A DNA stretch of 14,362 bases from Chromatiales bacterium. Its GTDB lineage: Bacteria; Pseudomonadota; Gammaproteobacteria; UBA6429; Thiohalophilaceae. Below are positions 13,063 through 14,362 of this stretch, piece after piece; position 1 is the first letter of the stretch, and the number at the start of each line of letters is the position of its first letter. A model generated the notes under the pieces. It saw only the letters and a program-made list of their open reading frames with translations. It had not been told where the DNA came from and did not search any database. Location: assembly GCA_027001895.1 (NCBI GenBank), contig JALTLP010000216.1:1-14362 (forward strand), in the 5' to 3' direction. The translations under genes and the position numbers were made by a program.

Positions 13063-14018
13063 TGAAAAAGCTTTTACATTATCTTGTTTTTATTGTGCTT
13101 GTTGTCGGTATCAGTTTTGCCGTTGTTTATCGGGATCAGCTTAATGCCGATGGGCTTGAAAACTGGGTAAGCAGTTTTGGTACGGCAGGGCCTGTCATTT
13201 TTATGCTGGTGTATATTATTGGTGCGGTGTTTTTCTTGCCGGGTTCAGTACTAACGCTGGTGGGCGGTGCATTGTTTGGCCCGGTATGGGGAACATTTTA
13301 TAATTTAAGTGCTGCAACAATCGGCGCAATTATTTCATTTGTTGCTGCCCGTTACCTGGCACAGGACTGGGTTGAAAAGAAAACAGCGGGTCGTTTAAAG
13401 GCATTAAAACAAGGTGTAGAAGGCGAAGGCTGGAAGTTTGTCGCGTTTGTTCGGCTGGTGCCACTGTTTCCGTTTAACCTTTTAAATTACGCACTGGGCT
13501 TAACCAATATAAAGCTTTGCCAATACTCGTGGGCAAGTTACCTGTTTATGTTACCGGGTGCTTTTGCATATACTTATCTGGGTTATGTCGGACGCGAAGC
13601 AGTGGCCGGTGATGAAGCGATTATAAAAAAAGCAATGTTCGCCCTGGCTATTCTGGGTATCGTTGGCTTTTTGCCAAGTCTTATTGGAAGATTGCGTGCA
13701 AAGCCGATGATAAGCGTGGATGAGTTAAAGCAGAAACTGGACAATAATGACGATTTGCTATTGCTCGATGTGCGTAGCGAGCAGGATTACAATGGTGAGC
13801 AGGGACACATAAAAGGTTCCGTACTTCTCCCGGTAGAAGAATTAGCCGGGCAACTCGATAAATTAGCGGATTACATTGAAAAAACAGTTGTTATTATTTG
13901 TCGAACCGACAAACGCTCAACAAAGGCTGCGCAAATACTAGCCAAAAATGGCTTTGCGGACGTACATGTGGTTAAGCAGGGCATGACAGCCTGGAATAAA
14001 CTGGCCAATACAGGGTAA
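13062..14018 (+). CDS. VTT (DedA/TVP38-like) membrane protein fused to rhodanese
   Basis: A 318-aa fusion. The N-terminus is a membrane anchor (about 5-23), followed by a VTT domain (about 40-200) with FLPGSVLTLVGGALFGPVWG, FVAARYL and FVRLVPLFPFNLLNYALGLT, then a hydrophobic segment near 190-208. Residues about 216-316 are a cytoplasmic rhodanese domain with LLLDVRSEQDYNGEQGHIKG and the active loop CRTDKRS, whose catalytic cysteine is C280. VTT proteins are linked to lipid scrambling or small-molecule transport; rhodanese domains carry persulfide sulfur. GGAG seven bases before the ATG and a one-base overlap with the hydroxylase stop show co-translation. Linked function of the fused domains is unknown. 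Confidence 0.92.
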   Translation: MKKLLHYLVFIVLVVGISFAVVYRDQLNADGLENWVSSFGTAGPVIFMLVYIIGAVFFLPGSVLTLVGGALFGPVWGTFYNLSAATIGAIISFVAARYLAQDWVEKKTAGRLKALKQGVEGEGWKFVAFVRLVPLFPFNLLNYALGLTNIKLCQYSWASYLFMLPGAFAYTYLGYVGREAVAGDEAIIKKAMFALAILGIVGFLPSLIGRLRAKPMISVDELKQKLDNNDDLLLLDVRSEQDYNGEQGHIKGSVLLPVEELAGQLDKLADYIEKTVVIICRTDKRSTKAAQILAKNGFADVHVVKQGMTAWNKLANTG

Positions 14019-14044
14019 ACAGCTGTTTTTTAGCAAATAAGCTC

Positions 14045-14050
14045 TATAAT
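14045..14050 (+). promoter_or_regulatory. Candidate -10 box for the terminal sensor gene
   Basis: A perfect TATAAT lies 44 bases before the ATG at 14095 in the short gap after the VTT-rhodanese gene. The -35 region is a poor match, so this is tentative. Confidence 0.35.
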
Positions 14051-14094
14051 TTAAGGGGCAAAATAATAATGACTTCTTAAATTTTGGGTAACAA

Positions 14095-14362
14095 ATGCAT
14101 CCATGGGTTGGCAACATAAACGTTGATAGCCCTGCTCTTTTCGCAGGCAGAATTCAGCAATTTTTAATTATATTGTTGCTGTTTTTGTGGCACCAGTTTG
14201 CTAGTGCTGCCAGTATTCTTGAACTAAACGATAAGCAATCCAGTTACAAGCTGGGAAAATATATAAGTGTACTGGAAGATCCCGGTGGTACACTCGATAT
14301 TAGCGCGATTAGCTCGCCTGAGTTTAAGGATAAATATAAAACTTTTAGCGAAGATTCGCCTA
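14095..14362 (+). CDS. 7TMR-DISM-type sensor protein, N-terminal part (cut by window end)
   Basis: An open frame runs from ATG 14095 to the end of the window, 89 codons without a stop. An in-frame TAA lies just upstream, so this is the first possible ATG. The N-terminus has a hydrophobic stretch, FLIILLLFLWHQFASA, that looks like a signal peptide or anchor. After it come LGKYISVLEDPGGTLDI and SPEFKDKYKTF, the typical opening of the extracellular DISMED2 domain. Such proteins continue into seven membrane helices and then a GGDEF, histidine kinase or similar output, which lies outside the window. The output type cannot be told here. The ribosome binding site is weak. Confidence 0.75.
   Translation, partial: MHPWVGNINVDSPALFAGRIQQFLIILLLFLWHQFASAASILELNDKQSSYKLGKYISVLEDPGGTLDISAISSPEFKDKYKTFSEDSP

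Noticed and set aside
14018..14031. AAACAGCTGTTT followed by T's as a terminator
   Set aside because: The palindrome leaves only a four-base-pair stem once a loop is allowed, too weak to call.

Overview
The window looks like chromosomal DNA from a gammaproteobacterium. CmoA, CmoB, ThyA, DHFR, DgkA and Lgt all align by eye with their E. coli counterparts, often with nearly the same length. Unlike E. coli, the glycine decarboxylase P-protein is split, with a separate GcvPB subunit. Base composition is moderately AT-rich and the intergenic DNA is full of palindromic repeats. I cannot name a genus from sequence alone.

Layout, left to right. (1) 1-259: a dispersed repeat with two 60-bp copies, ending just upstream of gcvPB (260-1720, +). 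(2) 1711-2355: a cluster of several palindromic repeat types. It includes a perfect 122-bp tandem duplication whose first copy begins inside the end of gcvPB. (3) dgkA and a PfkB-type sugar/nucleoside kinase (+), probably one operon. (4) A minus-strand block lgt > Phd/YefM-like antitoxin > 52-aa ORF > RelE-type toxin > thyA > folA. In E. coli lgt and thyA are adjacent, so the three small genes look like an insertion into an old lgt-thyA operon. (5) A large thioredoxin-domain DUF255/YyaL protein (+). (6) A repeat-flanked island carrying a small GIY-YIG nuclease gene. (7) cmoA-cmoB (+, 4-nt overlap) for tRNA wobble-uridine cmo5U synthesis. (8) A divergent module: an ArsR-type repressor fused to rhodanese (-) facing a di-iron fatty-acid-hydroxylase/sterol-desaturase-like membrane protein plus a VTT (DedA-like) membrane protein fused to rhodanese (+). 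A perfect palindrome lies between them. (9) The start of a 7TMR-DISM-type sensor, cut by the window end.

Most genes are housekeeping. The parts that deserve a second look are the three-gene toxin-antitoxin-like insertion with an extra overlapping small ORF, the rhodanese-regulator/rhodanese-effector divergent module with its operator, the GIY-YIG gene joined to REP-like hairpins, and a repeat family whose stems differ in sequence between copies but stay paired. All functional statements come from reading motifs by eye; no search was run.
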